Origin: Sphingomonadales bacterium
GTDB lineage: Bacteria > Pseudomonadota > Alphaproteobacteria > Sphingomonadales > Sphingomonadaceae
DNA length: 64,000 nt
Assembly: GCA_027490095.1 (NCBI GenBank)
Contig: JAIXYT010000049.1
Coordinates: 78,675 to 142,674 of the forward strand
Direction: 5' to 3'
Each line of letters opens with the position of its first letter. The first letter of the stretch is position 1. Below are positions 27,001 to 36,115 of this stretch, piece after piece. The notes under the pieces are model-generated. The model did not search any database and was not told the DNA's origin. It saw only the letters and a list, made by a program, of their open reading frames with translations. A program made the translations under genes and the position numbers.

Positions 27001-27141
27001 GCCTGGGTCATCATCGGCGGACTGATTTCCAGCACCTTCCTCAGCCGGATCGTGACCCCGGTCATGTATCTGTTGATCGTCAAGGGCGCGCCGCCGCTGG
27101 AAAAGATCGTGGCAGCCCCGGCCCCGCTCCCCGAAGCCTGA
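24019..27141 (+). CDS. RND multidrug efflux permease
   Basis: The 1040-residue permease starts at GTG. It has the first membrane helix (FAVHRWQVTLVVFGLVAALG), a large periplasmic porter domain, and then the helix block with GFIVALGILVDDSIVVVENI. The Asp-Asp pair of the proton relay there is intact. The second half repeats the pattern, with VILFATFSIFAVLVLEFGRF and GFVALIGIEIKNSILLVDF. It belongs to the HAE-type drug/proton antiporters rather than the heavy-metal group, judged by overall pattern. No outer-membrane channel is in this operon; the TolC-family gene at 30253-31647 is a candidate partner. Confidence 0.95.
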   Translation: MLNNLIAFAVHRWQVTLVVFGLVAALGIQAFLTIPRSVDPHFKAPFVLLIAILPGADPADMEQTVAKPIEDVLAGLDNIAELQSSSSNGQALVTAEFTWESDPDRNFDEAVREVNAIRNQLPAGIQRLEFRRFRTTEAVVVQYAIVSETASWRRMEKVGKDLKEAFQRQQGVRTATVWGVPRPELRVSLDLGRLAELGIPVTAVTDALRVGGTDTPPGPIRAGDQRFNLKAGGAFRTPEEVAAVPLRANDGRVVRVGDVADVQWATEERTHATRFNGKRAIWVTATQKDNVNVLDVEQRLRAAADTYAATLPPDMKLVQAFDQSKDVRDKLALLARDFALALALVLLTLLPLGPRASLVVMVSIPLSLAIGVFVMNVLGYTLNQLVITGFIVALGILVDDSIVVVENIARHLRMGYSRTAAALAGTQQIAIAVVGCTAVIVFAFLPLTALPGGAGKFIRGLPIAVISTVTASLFVSLTIIPFLASRLLPKTESEHGNRFLQAVDGGIHRFYAPILHRALERPKTWFWGAMALCVAAFGLVPLLGTSLFPPADAPYFQIEIETSEGTDLGATARAVKFVDGLLAAEPQVVNRMANVGRGNPQIFYNQREVNQQSNFGMVSATLTEWHPTEGPAMVARLRERFATYPEARIKLTPFQNGAPIEAPIQWFLTGPDLDKLRQLSLEAEKIVRDTPGTRDVRNPLAFERLDLDLGLDADKAATVGVAPANARRVTRLALAGETAGRFRDAEGDSYDVVVRLPQPDFPGVRPGERLGALQDVSALERVYVPTASGEAVPLPAIATPRLSSGPATIDRYGQQRSVSLTANVADGYLTSKVNEEVGKRLNAMDLPSGYGFRVGGEAAEQAESFGGLGGVILFATFSIFAVLVLEFGRFRETIVVAGVVPLGMFGGLIALFLTGNSISFTAIIGFVALIGIEIKNSILLVDFTTQLRQQGMPLREAIERAGEVRFLPVLLTSVTAVLALLPLALSGSGLYSPLAWVIIGGLISSTFLSRIVTPVMYLLIVKGAPPLEKIVAAPAPLPEA

Positions 27142-27145
27142 CACG

Positions 27146-27178
27146 CCCCCCTCCTTTCGAGGGAGGGGCAGGGGGTGG
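27146..27178. terminator. Convergent-gene hairpin, REP-like GC element
   Basis: CCCCTCC and GGGAGGGG flank TTTCGA between the ends of the RND permease and valS, followed by a G-rich GGGGGTGGG run. It resembles the short C/G-rich repeats common between convergent sphingomonad genes and could stop transcription from both sides. Confidence 0.5.
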
Positions 27179-27187
27179 GTAAGGGCG

Positions 27188-29809
27188 CTACCCCAGCCGC
27201 TTGAGCGCCGCCCGCAGCCGATCCGCCTCGGTCGACCGCGCCGCAAAATCCTCGCGCGCCTTCTCCACGGCCTCGGGCTTGGCCCGTTCGACAAAGCCGG
27301 GATTGTTCAGCCGGCCAGCCAGTGCGGCAGCCTCCTTCTCCGCCTGCTCGGCCGCCTTCATCAGGCGCCCACGCTCGGCCGCAAGATCGATCACGCCCTC
27401 CAGCGGCAGCGCATAGGAAAGCCCCTCCACCACCAGCTGCGCCGTGCCGCCCGCAGGTGCAGCCGCAAAGGAAACAGCCTCCACGCGCGCCAGCCGTTCC
27501 AGCGCCGCCCCATGCCGCCCCAACCGCGCCTGCAGCGCCGCATCGGCCTCCGGCACATGCAGCGCCAGCTTCGCCGCCGGCGGCACGTTCAGCTCCGTCC
27601 GCGCCGAGCGGATCGCCGACACCAGCTCGATCAGCCAGCCGATCTCCGCGCTCGCCTCGTCAGCCGCCACCACGGCCGTCGGCCACAACGCCGTGATCAG
27701 GTCATGCGCCCGTGCCCCTTGCGCATGCCAAAGCTCCTCAGTCAGGAAGGGCATCGCCGGGTGCAGCAGCACCAGGATCTGGTCGATCACCCAGCCGGCG
27801 ACAGCCCGCGTCTCCTCGGCCCCGGCGCCACCCTCGGCCATCACCGGCTTGATCAGCTCCAGGTACCAGTCGCAGAAACGGCTCCACACGAACTGGTAGA
27901 GCCCGGCCGCATATTGGTCGAAGCGGAACGCCGTCAGCGCAGCTTCCGCCTCGGCAGCCGCCGCCGCCGTTTCCGCGACAATCCACCTGTTCACCGGCAA
28001 CGAGGCACTCGGCGGGGCAGGGGAGGCAGACGCGGCAATCCCTTGTGCCTGCGCAAACCGCACTGCGTTCCACAGCTTGGTCGCGAAGTTGCGGTATCCT
28101 TCCACCCGCTTCTCGTCGAACTTCACGTCGCGCCCCTGCGCTTCCGAGGCCGCCATGGTGAAGCGCAGCGCGTCCGCGCCATAGCGGTCGACCAGCTGCA
28201 GCGGATCGACCGTATTGCCCTTGGACTTCGACATCTTCTGGCCTTTGGCGTCGCGCACAAGGCCATGGCAGTACACAGTCCTGAAGGGCACTTCCCCAGT
28301 CAGTTCAAGCCCCTGCATCATCATCCTCGCAACCCAGAAGAAGATGATGTCGAACGCCGTCACCAGCACGTCGCCGGGGTGATGCCGCTGGTAATCGCGC
28401 GTGTTCTCCGGCCAGCCCAGCGTCACGAACGGCCACAGGCCAGACGAGAACCAGGTGTCCAGCACATCCTCGTCCTGCACCAGCGCCACGCCCGTCCCGG
28501 CCTCAGCCTGTGCCTCGGCCTCGCTCCGCGCGACGATTGGCGTCCCGTCCGGCGTGTACCACGCCGGAATCCGGTGCCCCCACCACAGCTGCCGCGAAAT
28601 GCACCAGGGCTGGATATTGTCCATCCAGTTGAAGAAGGTCTTCTCCCAGGTCTTCGGCACGAACTGGGTCCGCCCGTCCACCACCGACGCGCGCGCCTCA
28701 ACCGCCAGCTTCGCGGCATCGACATACCATTGGTCGGTCAGCCAGGGCTCGATCACCACGCCCGATCGGTCGCCGTAGGGCAGCTGGATGACCTTGTCTT
28801 CCACCCGCTCCAGCAGGCCCAGCGCGTCCAGGTCGGCGACAATGCGCTTCCTCGCCTCGAACCGCTCCAGCCCCCGATAGGCTTCCGGCACGCTCGCATC
28901 GTCCAGGATATTCGCGTGCGCATCCAGCACGTTGATCCAGCCGATGGCCTTGTGCCGCTCATACACCTGCCAGTCGTTGAAATCATGCGCCGGCGTGATC
29001 TTCACGCAGCCCGAACCAAGCTCCGGGTCGGCCCACTCATCGCCGATCACAGGAATTTGCCTGCCGGTCAGCGGGTGCGCAATGAACATCCCTATCAGAT
29101 GCGCATAGCGCTCGTCCTTCGGGTTCACGGCCACCGCCGTATCCCCCAGCATCGTCTCAGGCCGCGTCGTCGCCACCACCAGGTGCCCGGAACCATCGGC
29201 CAGCGGATAGCGCAGGTGCCAGAAATGCCCCTGCACCTCCCGCGTTTCCACCTCCAGGTCGGAAATCGCGGTCTGGAACTTGGGGTCCCAGTTCACCAGC
29301 CGCTTGTCGCGATAGATGAGGCCGCGCTCGTGCAGCGTCACGAACACATGGGTCACGGCCGCGGTGAAGGCCGGGTCCATCGTGAACCGCTCATTCGCCC
29401 AGTCGCAGCTCGCCCCCAGCCGGCGCATCTGCCGCGTGATCGCCCCGCCGGACTGTTCCTTCCAGTCCCACACGGTCGCAAGAAAGGCCTCGCGTCCCAT
29501 CCCCGTGCGCGTCAGCCCCTGGCCGGCAATGGTCCGCTCCACCACCATCTGCGTCGCGATGCCGGCATGGTCCATTCCCACCACCCAGCGCGCGTCCTTG
29601 CCCTTCAGCCGCTGCCAGCGGATCAATACATCCTGCAGCGTCTGGTTCAGCGCATGGCCGATGTGCAGCGTGCCCGTCACATTGGGCGGCGGCAACACGA
29701 TGGTGAACGGCTCGGCGTCCGGCCGCGCCGGGCGGAAGGCGCCCGTCTGTTCCCAATGCGCATACCAGCGCGCTTCGATCTCGGCGGGGGTGAAGGTCTT
29801 GTCGAGCAT
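27188..29809 (-). CDS. valS: Valyl-tRNA synthetase
   Basis: The 873-residue class I synthetase charges tRNA-Val. The HIGH motif is at residues 49-52 ([15 protein letters not shown]) and the KMSKS motif at 525-529. Between them is the large CP1 editing domain ([19 protein letters not shown]), which hydrolyses mischarged Thr-tRNA. The anticodon-binding domain and a C-terminal coiled coil ([20 protein letters not shown] onward) complete it. The length is usual for the alphaproteobacterial enzyme. It lies 47 bases downstream of the PopZ-like gene on the same strand. Confidence 0.97.
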   Translation of the reverse strand: MLDKTFTPAEIEARWYAHWEQTGAFRPARPDAEPFTIVLPPPNVTGTLHIGHALNQTLQDVLIRWQRLKGKDARWVVGMDHAGIATQMVVERTIAGQGLTRTGMGREAFLATVWDWKEQSGGAITRQMRRLGASCDWANERFTMDPAFTAAVTHVFVTLHERGLIYRDKRLVNWDPKFQTAISDLEVETREVQGHFWHLRYPLADGSGHLVVATTRPETMLGDTAVAVNPKDERYAHLIGMFIAHPLTGRQIPVIGDEWADPELGSGCVKITPAHDFNDWQVYERHKAIGWINVLDAHANILDDASVPEAYRGLERFEARKRIVADLDALGLLERVEDKVIQLPYGDRSGVVIEPWLTDQWYVDAAKLAVEARASVVDGRTQFVPKTWEKTFFNWMDNIQPWCISRQLWWGHRIPAWYTPDGTPIVARSEAEAQAEAGTGVALVQDEDVLDTWFSSGLWPFVTLGWPENTRDYQRHHPGDVLVTAFDIIFFWVARMMMQGLELTGEVPFRTVYCHGLVRDAKGQKMSKSKGNTVDPLQLVDRYGADALRFTMAASEAQGRDVKFDEKRVEGYRNFATKLWNAVRFAQAQGIAASASPAPPSASLPVNRWIVAETAAAAAEAEAALTAFRFDQYAAGLYQFVWSRFCDWYLELIKPVMAEGGAGAEETRAVAGWVIDQILVLLHPAMPFLTEELWHAQGARAHDLITALWPTAVVAADEASAEIGWLIELVSAIRSARTELNVPPAAKLALHVPEADAALQARLGRHGAALERLARVEAVSFAAAPAGGTAQLVVEGLSYALPLEGVIDLAAERGRLMKAAEQAEKEAAALAGRLNNPGFVERAKPEAVEKAREDFAARSTEADRLRAALKRLG

Positions 29810-29856
29810 GGCGGCGGGGCTTAGCCCCAGCGCGCGGACATGAAAAGGTGTGGCGC

Positions 29857-30213
29857 CTACTTGCGTCCCGTCAGCCGCGCAATCTCCTCGGCCGCCATCT
29901 TCTGGATCAGTTCGGGCAGGTTCGCCTTCAGCCAGGCATCCACCTGCGGGCGGATCAGTTCGGCCAGGAACTCCTCGACCGTCCGTCCACCGGAAAGGGC
30001 AGCGGCAGCGACAACAGGGGCCGCGGCCGGCACCGAAGCCGCCTTGCGGGCCGCCTTCGAAGGCTTCGCCGCCGGCTCCGGCTCCTCCTCCACGGGGTCG
30101 CGCTCCGGCTCCACCTGTGCCGCCGCCGGCTGCGGCGCAGGCTCCCCGCCAACCGTCGCACGGATGGAATCGAGGATCGAGGCAAGGTTGGGGTCCAGCG
30201 TCTTGCGAGTCAT
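29857..30213 (-). CDS. PopZ-like / DUF2497 protein
   Basis: The 118-residue product has a short N-terminal helix ([17 protein letters not shown]), a Pro/Ala/Glu-rich disordered middle, and a C-terminal helical domain ([20 protein letters not shown], then [19 protein letters not shown]). This three-part layout and the C-terminal pattern match the DUF2497 family, which includes PopZ, the cell-pole organising protein of Caulobacter. A polar scaffold role is therefore likely but inferred. It lies directly upstream of valS, an arrangement typical of alphaproteobacteria. Confidence 0.82.
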   Translation of the reverse strand: MTRKTLDPNLASILDSIRATVGGEPAPQPAAAQVEPERDPVEEEPEPAAKPSKAARKAASVPAAAPVVAAAALSGGRTVEEFLAELIRPQVDAWLKANLPELIQKMAAEEIARLTGRK

Positions 30214-30252
30214 GGCGTCCCCCTCCTTAGCCTGCCCATCCGGGCTTGCCCA

Positions 30253-31647
30253 TCATTTCGGCCCCAGAAGCGGCGCCTGGTTCTTGGCCCGGTCCTCGTG
30301 CGGATCGGGCCCATAGGCGAACTCCCGCCAGCTATCGCCCTTCACCTTGCGGAAATTCTCGTTGGGGTCGTAGCGCCCGACGCCCACGCCCTCCAGCACC
30401 AGTTCCAGCCGGCCGATCGTCTCCAGCAGCTGGTAGATCGCCACATAGCGGTCCCGCTCGGCCTGGACGAGCGTTACCCGCGCGTTCAGCAGCTCCTGCT
30501 CGGCGTTCAGCACGTCCAGGATGTCCCGGCTGCCCACCTCATTCTCGCGCCGAACCCCTTCAGAGGCGAGCGAGTTGGCGCTGACCGCCGTCTTGGCCGA
30601 CTGGATCACCGCCTCCGAGGTCTTCAGCTGGATCCAGCTGTTCGACGCCGTTTCGGCCACCACACGCTCGGTCTGGTCGATCAGTTCCAGCGTCTCGCTT
30701 TCGCGCGCCTTGGCCTGCCGCACCTGGGCGGCGATCAGCCCGCCGGTGTACAGCGGCATCGTTGCAGTTACCGCCAGCCGTGGGTTGAAGCCCGAAATGC
30801 CGAAGAAGGGGCCAGTCGCCTGCGTGTATGCGCCCTGCGCCTGGACCCCGACGGTCGGTGCCCGCTGCTGCTTTTGCAGCCGCACATCCCTCTCGGCCAC
30901 CTTTTCGTCCAGCCGCGCGGCGGTCAGGTCCGGGTTGGTCGCAAGCGCCATGTCACGCGCTTCCTGCATGGTTGCGGGCTGTGGCGGCGGCGCGGGCAGG
31001 GGGGCAAGATCCTTGGGCGGGCGGCCGACAAGCCGCTCATAGGCCTGCTGCGCCTGCACTTCCTGGCTCCGGGCCACCATCAGGTTCGCGTCCGCTGCCG
31101 CCAGCCGCGCTTCGGACTGGGCCACATCGGTGCGCGTCAGGTCGCCAACCTCGAACCGGTCGCGCGAGGCGCGCAGCTGCTGCTGCAGCACCTTCACCTG
31201 ATTCTCGTTCAGCCGCACGGATTCGGCCGTGCGCAGCACATCGGCATAGGCGGTCACCGTCTGCACGATCACCCGATACTCTGCCGCGATCAGACGCGCC
31301 CGCGCGGCCTCGATCCGGGCGGTGGCAATGGCGACGTTGCTGCGCAGCCGACCGCCTTCCCAGATCGCCTGGTTGATCGAAACACCGGCCTGCCAGGTCT
31401 GGCCCAGGTTGCCGAACGAGGGGCTGAGGTCCTGCGAGAACAGAAGCCGCGTGTCGATCCGCGGCAGCTTGTTCGACCAGGCGATCGGCACGCCTTCGTC
31501 CAGCTGCCTGAGCTGCGCGCGGGCGGCCGCCACCTGCGGGTTGGACGAATAGGCCGCTGCAATCGCATCCGGCAGGGTCTCGGCCGAAACCGGTGCTGCG
31601 AACATGGCAGCAGCAAGCAGAAGAAGGGATCGGAAAGGGGGATGCAT
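30253..31647 (-). CDS. tolC: TolC-family outer-membrane channel protein
   Basis: The 464-residue protein has a signal peptide (FRSLLLLAAAMFAAPVSA). It then shows the duplicated TolC layout: TLPDAIAAAYSSNPQVAAAR opens the first half and TMQEARDMALATNPDLTAAR the second. Long helical segments and strands for a trimeric outer-membrane barrel with a periplasmic tunnel follow (for example YTGGLIAAQVRQAKARESE). It would serve type I secretion and RND pumps. The ATG before HPPFRSL was taken, with AAGGCCCC-type purine-poor DNA upstream, so the start is less certain. It follows the Pcm-like gene by 10 bases, the usual pair in sphingomonads. Confidence 0.93.
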   Translation of the reverse strand: MHPPFRSLLLLAAAMFAAPVSAETLPDAIAAAYSSNPQVAAARAQLRQLDEGVPIAWSNKLPRIDTRLLFSQDLSPSFGNLGQTWQAGVSINQAIWEGGRLRSNVAIATARIEAARARLIAAEYRVIVQTVTAYADVLRTAESVRLNENQVKVLQQQLRASRDRFEVGDLTRTDVAQSEARLAAADANLMVARSQEVQAQQAYERLVGRPPKDLAPLPAPPPQPATMQEARDMALATNPDLTAARLDEKVAERDVRLQKQQRAPTVGVQAQGAYTQATGPFFGISGFNPRLAVTATMPLYTGGLIAAQVRQAKARESETLELIDQTERVVAETASNSWIQLKTSEAVIQSAKTAVSANSLASEGVRRENEVGSRDILDVLNAEQELLNARVTLVQAERDRYVAIYQLLETIGRLELVLEGVGVGRYDPNENFRKVKGDSWREFAYGPDPHEDRAKNQAPLLGPK

Positions 31648-31657
31648 CGGGGGGCTT

Positions 31658-32323
31658 TCAGAAGCGGAAGGCCGGGGCCTTTCGGAAGGGCGGCAGAAGG
31701 GCGGCCGCCGCTTCGCCGAAGGGCTCCAGCGGCGCGATCCCCGCGCGCTTGAGACCTCGGGCGGCGCGGCTGACGCCATCGCTGCCATGGTGGATCGCAA
31801 CCAGCCGGCCCCCCTCGGCCAGCTGGGCGATCAGTTCGGGGGGCAGCAGTTCGACTGCCCCGTCGATCAGGATAAGGTCGTAGGGCGCCAGGCCGGGTGC
31901 ACCGGCCTCCAGCGGCCCTTCGACAATCTCGATATCGGCAAACCCGGCCAGCGCCGCGCGCGCGGCCGCGGCAAGCGCGGGTTCGGATTCCAGTGCCACC
32001 ACGCGCGCACCCATCACGGAAAGGACAGCCGCGGAATAGCCCGTACCGGCGCCCACCACGAGCACCCGCTCGCCCGGCTGCACGTCCGCATTCTCGATCA
32101 GCAGCCCCAGGCTCAGCGGCGCCATCAGCTCGCGCCCATGCCCCAGCGGCTGGGCCGCGTCGACATAGGCCAGGCCCCGCCGCGCCTCCGGCACATAATC
32201 CTCGCGCGCAACCGCATGAAAGGCCGCGACCGTGCGCGGCGAGACAACCCCGCAGGGCTTCAGCTGGCTGTCGATCATGGCCTCGCGCGGGGCGAGCAGA
32301 GAGGCGGAAACGGCGGATGCCAA
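31658..32323 (-). CDS. Protein-L-isoaspartate O-methyltransferase-like protein
   Basis: The 221-residue product has the Pcm fold: AREAMIDSQLKPCGVVSPRT at the N-terminus, LMAPLSLGLLIENADVQPGE preceding the SAM site, and RVLVVGAGTGYSAAVLSVMG as the SAM-binding loop. The acidic strand is VVALESEP. Pcm proteins methylate damaged aspartyl residues, but this subgroup, always beside tolC, may have another role. The start is a TTG with AAGGGA upstream; an internal ATG (MIDSQL) would remove part of the conserved N-terminus. Confidence 0.83.
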   Translation of the reverse strand: MASAVSASLLAPREAMIDSQLKPCGVVSPRTVAAFHAVAREDYVPEARRGLAYVDAAQPLGHGRELMAPLSLGLLIENADVQPGERVLVVGAGTGYSAAVLSVMGARVVALESEPALAAAARAALAGFADIEIVEGPLEAGAPGLAPYDLILIDGAVELLPPELIAQLAEGGRLVAIHHGSDGVSRAARGLKRAGIAPLEPFGEAAAALLPPFRKAPAFRF

Positions 32324-32536
32324 GACGTCGGGTCCCTTGATGCAGCTGCACGATGCAGCCCGGAAAGTTGCAGCGCAGCCCGGAAACAGAGGGCAGGATG
32401 CGAAGCCCTGTTACCCAAGCACTGCAAGCCCCGCAACAGGCGCTTATGGCTTGCAGGCAGGCCTCCTGCCCCGTTGCCGCCGGCCCTCGGGCACGGCATG
32501 AGAGCCTTGTCGAAGTCGATCACATCAGGAGAACCA
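32324..32536 (+). promoter_or_regulatory. Regulatory region of the first halogenase-like gene
   Basis: This 213-base gap has no gene. It contains a perfect palindrome TGCAGCTGCA (32341-32350) and two direct copies of GCAGCCCGGAAA (32355-32366 and 32375-32386) exactly 20 bases apart, two helical turns. This suggests a protein binding on one face of the DNA. Confidence 0.4.
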
Positions 32537-34099
32537 ATGGTTGGGGAGGCAAAGGCCGGCGATCGCCGGATCGGCCATGTGGTGGTCGTCGGCGGCGGTT
32601 CCGCCGGCTGGATGGCTGCCGCCGCCCTTGCCAACGGCCTCGGCCTCGGGCGCCAGGGCGGGGCAGGGGGCGCCACCAGGGTCACCCTGGTTGAATCCGA
32701 AGAGATCGGCATCGTCGGCGTCGGCGAGGCCACAATCCCCCCCATCCGCGTCTTCAACCAGCAGCTGGGATTGGACGAGGCCGCCTTCGTCGCAGCCACC
32801 CAAGGCTCCTTCAAGCTCGGCATCCAGTTCGTGAACTGGGGCTGGCAGGGAAATTCCTATTTCCATCCCTTCGGCACCTACGGCACCGATTTCGACGCGG
32901 TTCCCATCCACCACTGGTGGGTCGCTGCCCATGCTGCAGGCGAGGCGCCCGCACTCGACGAGCACAGCATGGCCTGGGGCCTCGCAAAGGCCGGCCGCTT
33001 CCTGCCCCCCACCCGCGACCCGCGCCTGGTCCAGTCCACCCACGATTACGCCTACCACTTCGACGCCGCCCTCTACGGCCGGTTCCTGCGCGCCCACGCC
33101 GAAGCCCAAGGCGTCCAGCGTATCGAGGGCAGGGTGGTCTCGGCCGTACAGGCAGGCGAAACCGGCCATGTCCGAGAAGTCGTGCTGTCAGACGGCCGGG
33201 CAATCGCAGGCGACCTCTTCATCGACTGCTCGGGCTTCCGCGCCCTCCTCATCGGCGAGACACTCGGCACCGGCTTCGAGGACTGGTCCAACTGGCTCCC
33301 CTGCGACCGCGCCATCGCCGTCCCCACGGTGAACAGCGCCGATTTCACCCCCTACACCCGCTCCACCGCCCACCGCGCAGGCTGGCAATGGCGCATCCCG
33401 CTCCAGCACCGCACCGGCAACGGTCACGTCTTCTCAAGTGCCTTCATGTCCGAAGACGAAGCCCGCGAGATCCTCCTCGCCCATGTCGACGGCAAGCCTC
33501 TCGCCGAACCGAGGCTCCTGAAGTTCAAGGCCGGCCGCCGCACGCAGAGCTGGTCAGGCAATGTCGTCGCAATCGGCCTCGCCGCCGGCTTCCTCGAGCC
33601 GCTCGAATCCACCAGCATCCACCTGATCCAGACAGGCATCACCCGCCTCCTCGCGCTCTTCCCCGACCGCGATTTCGCGCCCCACGCGATCGCCGAATAC
33701 AACCGCACCACCCAGACCGAGTGGGAGCGCATCCGCGACTTCCTGATCCTCCACTATCACCTGAACCGCCGCACCGACGGCGAGCTCTGGAAGCATTGCG
33801 CCGGCTACCAAGTCCCCGACAACCTCGCCAACCGCATCGCCCAGTTCGCCAGCCACGGCCGCATGGTCTCCGACGGCTACGAGCTCTTCCAGAACCCCAG
33901 CTGGCTCGCGGTCCACGTCGGCCAGGGCAACATCCCCCAAAGCCCCGACCCCCTCGTCGCCCACCGCAGCTTCGTCCCCGGCCCCAAGCGCCTCGAACAG
34001 CTCCGCTCGGCAATCACCAGCGTCGCAGCCGAAGCCCCAACCCACGCCGACTGGATAGCCCGCCACTGCAAGGCCGCACCCGAAAGCTTTGCAGCATGA
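32537..34099 (+). CDS. Flavin-dependent tryptophan-halogenase family protein
   Basis: The 520-residue flavoprotein has the FAD motif VVVGGGSAGWMAAAALAN near the N-terminus and VGEATIPPIRVF after it. The halogenase signature WxWxIP is present as GWQWRIP (Trp283). The Lys corresponding to PrnA Lys79 is Lys93 in GSFKLGIQF, and the catalytic Glu is Glu357 in LEPLESTSI, so the chemistry is likely retained. PrnA-type enzymes make hypohalous acid from FADH2, O2 and halide to chlorinate or brominate tryptophan or indole; the substrate here is unknown. AGGAG lies 6 bases before the ATG. It is 57 bases after nothing coding and 37 bases before a small membrane protein gene. Confidence 0.9.
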   Translation: MVGEAKAGDRRIGHVVVVGGGSAGWMAAAALANGLGLGRQGGAGGATRVTLVESEEIGIVGVGEATIPPIRVFNQQLGLDEAAFVAATQGSFKLGIQFVNWGWQGNSYFHPFGTYGTDFDAVPIHHWWVAAHAAGEAPALDEHSMAWGLAKAGRFLPPTRDPRLVQSTHDYAYHFDAALYGRFLRAHAEAQGVQRIEGRVVSAVQAGETGHVREVVLSDGRAIAGDLFIDCSGFRALLIGETLGTGFEDWSNWLPCDRAIAVPTVNSADFTPYTRSTAHRAGWQWRIPLQHRTGNGHVFSSAFMSEDEAREILLAHVDGKPLAEPRLLKFKAGRRTQSWSGNVVAIGLAAGFLEPLESTSIHLIQTGITRLLALFPDRDFAPHAIAEYNRTTQTEWERIRDFLILHYHLNRRTDGELWKHCAGYQVPDNLANRIAQFASHGRMVSDGYELFQNPSWLAVHVGQGNIPQSPDPLVAHRSFVPGPKRLEQLRSAITSVAAEAPTHADWIARHCKAAPESFAA

Positions 34100-34136
34100 T
34101 GGGCCCCCGGGCGCGATTTTGCGGGAATGCCGAACG

Positions 34137-34478
34137 ATGACGCGGATCAGCGCTCGCGGTTTGTGGTATGCGTTGAACATCGCCTGCGTGGTGGTCGTTG
34201 TCGGGTATGTCCGACTCAACTTCGACGCCAGACTGGGGGCAGTTGCCGTCGCAACCCTCTGCCTTGCCGCCTTGTCAGCCGCCTATCGTGGCAGCGGCCT
34301 GAACAAGGCCGACAAGCTGGATATCACAGCCTCTGCCGTCGGCTGGACGACCTTGTCCCTTCAGCCGATGCTCATGGGCCGGCATTCTGCTTTGGACGTC
34401 ATTTCGACAGCGATCGTCGTGATCTGCTTCCTTGCGGTCATGGTGAAGCCATTGTGGACTTCCCTTATCAGGGACTGA
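34137..34478 (+). CDS. Small membrane protein, function unknown
   Basis: The 113-residue product has hydrophobic segments LWYALNIACVVVVVGYVRL, LGAVAVATLCLAALSAAYRG, a less hydrophobic TASAVGWTTLSLQPMLMG, and VISTAIVVICFLAVMVKPLW, so three to four membrane spans. No family is recognised. It follows the halogenase-like gene by 37 bases on the same strand and may be co-transcribed. Its third-position composition looks less C-rich than its neighbours. The start at MTRISARG is uncertain as no strong ribosome binding site is seen. Confidence 0.65.
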   Translation: MTRISARGLWYALNIACVVVVVGYVRLNFDARLGAVAVATLCLAALSAAYRGSGLNKADKLDITASAVGWTTLSLQPMLMGRHSALDVISTAIVVICFLAVMVKPLWTSLIRD

Positions 34479-34508
34479 CTTCCACCAAGATTGGCGATTT
34501 ACGCCCGC

Positions 34509-35999
34509 TCAGCGCACGCTGCGCATCGCAAACGCCGCCGCCACAAGCATCGCCGACGCAATCCCCATCAGCCAGATCGGCTCCCCCGGAAAGGCCAGCT
34601 TCATCACATTGCCCATCACCGCCGAAACCAGCAGCTGGGGCAGAACGATGAAGATATTGAAAAGGCCCATGAAGACGCCCAGCTTCGCCTGCGGCAGCGC
34701 CGACGACAATATCGCATAGGGCATGGTCAGGATCGACGCCCAGGCAATCCCGATCAGCACCATCGAAACCACCAGCCACTGCGCATCCCGGATCACCAGG
34801 AACAGCGCGAACCCCGCAGCCCCCGCCAGCAGCCCCAATATGTGCGTGTTGCTCCGCCCCAGCTTCGCCGCGATCGCCGGCAGCGCAAAGGCGTAGATGG
34901 CCGCCACCCCGTTGTAGATGCCGAACAGCACCCCAACCCAGTCCGCGCCGTCGTTGAACGCAGCCGAGGCCGTGTCGGTCGTGCCATACATGTACTGCGT
35001 CACCACCGGCGTCGAATAGATCCACAGGATGAACAGCGCGACCCAGGTGAAGAACTGCACCAGCGCCAGCCGCTTCATCGCCGGCGGCATCTGTGTCAGG
35101 TCCGATACGATCCGCGTGATCGGCCCCGCCGCCTTCCCGCCAAGCGCCCGCCGCCGCGTCAGCTCCTGCAGGGCTCCATACAGCAGCAGCGCACCGCCCA
35201 GGATATAGACCGGCTTGTCCAGCTCCAGCTGCGCCACCAGCAGGATCACGGCTGCCCCCGCCGTCACCCACCAGAAGCCGTTCACCGGCGCGGCCAGCGG
35301 CTCGTCCGCCACCGCCTCGGCGCTGGTGCCCTCGAAGGCATGCATCTCGTCCGGCGAATATTCCCGCGTCGTGAACACCGTCCACAACACCGCCGTCAGC
35401 AGCGCCCCCGCCCCGATGTAGAAGGCCAGCTGCACCGAATGCGGAATCTCCCCCGGCGCCGCGACATTCGAAACCCCGAACACCCGCGTCAGCACCGCGG
35501 GCGCCAGGCTCGCCGCTACCGCACCCGCCCCGATGAACACCGTCTGGAAGGCATAGCCCGCCGTCCGCTGCCGCTCCGAAACCATGTCCCCCACAAAGGC
35601 CCGGAAGGGCTCCATCGCGATGTTCAGCGACGCATCCAGGATCCACAGCATGCCGGCTGCAAACCACAGCGTGTGCGAATTGGGCATCCCCACCAGCGCC
35701 AGGCTCGCCAGCAGCGCCCCGGCCAGGAAATAGGGCCGCCGCCGCCCCAGCGGAGTCCAGGTGCGGTCTGAAAAATAGCCGATAACCGGTTGAACCAGAA
35801 GCCCTGTTACCGGCCCCGCAATCCACAGGAAGGCAAGATCATCGATCGAGGTCCCCAGCGACTGGAAGATCCGCGACACATTCGCATTCTGCAGCGCAAA
35901 GCCGATCTGGATCCCGAAGAAGCCGAACGAGAGATTCCACAGTCCCCAGAAGCTCTTGTGCGGGCGCTCCGTGCGGGCAGGGGATGCCGCCGTGTCCAT
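34509..35999 (-). CDS. malY: MFS sugar transporter, MalY-like
   Basis: The 496-residue protein has twelve membrane segments and belongs to the SLC45/GPH-like MFS sugar transporters. Family features include FWGLWNLSFGFFGIQIGFAL, the conserved loop PVIGYFSDRTWTPLGRRRPY, and MEPFRAFVGDMVSERQRTAGY. The position next to a LacI regulator and a TBDR matches the maltose transporter MalY of Caulobacter crescentus. The predicted role is proton-coupled import of maltose or glucose across the inner membrane. It is on the same strand as, and 116 bases after, the lacI-type gene, probably in one transcript. Confidence 0.85.
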   Translation of the reverse strand: MDTAASPARTERPHKSFWGLWNLSFGFFGIQIGFALQNANVSRIFQSLGTSIDDLAFLWIAGPVTGLLVQPVIGYFSDRTWTPLGRRRPYFLAGALLASLALVGMPNSHTLWFAAGMLWILDASLNIAMEPFRAFVGDMVSERQRTAGYAFQTVFIGAGAVAASLAPAVLTRVFGVSNVAAPGEIPHSVQLAFYIGAGALLTAVLWTVFTTREYSPDEMHAFEGTSAEAVADEPLAAPVNGFWWVTAGAAVILLVAQLELDKPVYILGGALLLYGALQELTRRRALGGKAAGPITRIVSDLTQMPPAMKRLALVQFFTWVALFILWIYSTPVVTQYMYGTTDTASAAFNDGADWVGVLFGIYNGVAAIYAFALPAIAAKLGRSNTHILGLLAGAAGFALFLVIRDAQWLVVSMVLIGIAWASILTMPYAILSSALPQAKLGVFMGLFNIFIVLPQLLVSAVMGNVMKLAFPGEPIWLMGIASAMLVAAAFAMRSVR

Positions 36000-36115
36000 A
36001 GCTGTCGAAACCTCCCAACGGCGGGCCTTCTCCAGCCCCTCCCAGGGCCCGCCCTTTCACGTGCGCGAGGCTGGCGCGATTCGCTTTGGCTGGCAACCGG
36101 GCAGGGAAGGGCACC

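Noticed and set aside
27146..27178. CRISPR-like or IS end repeat
   Set aside because: Only a single copy of this C/G-rich hairpin is present here, with no spacers or transposase.
27512..29824. 770-codon open frame on the plus strand
   Set aside because: It is antisense to valS and rich in Arg/His/Pro, a typical shadow of a GC-rich gene.
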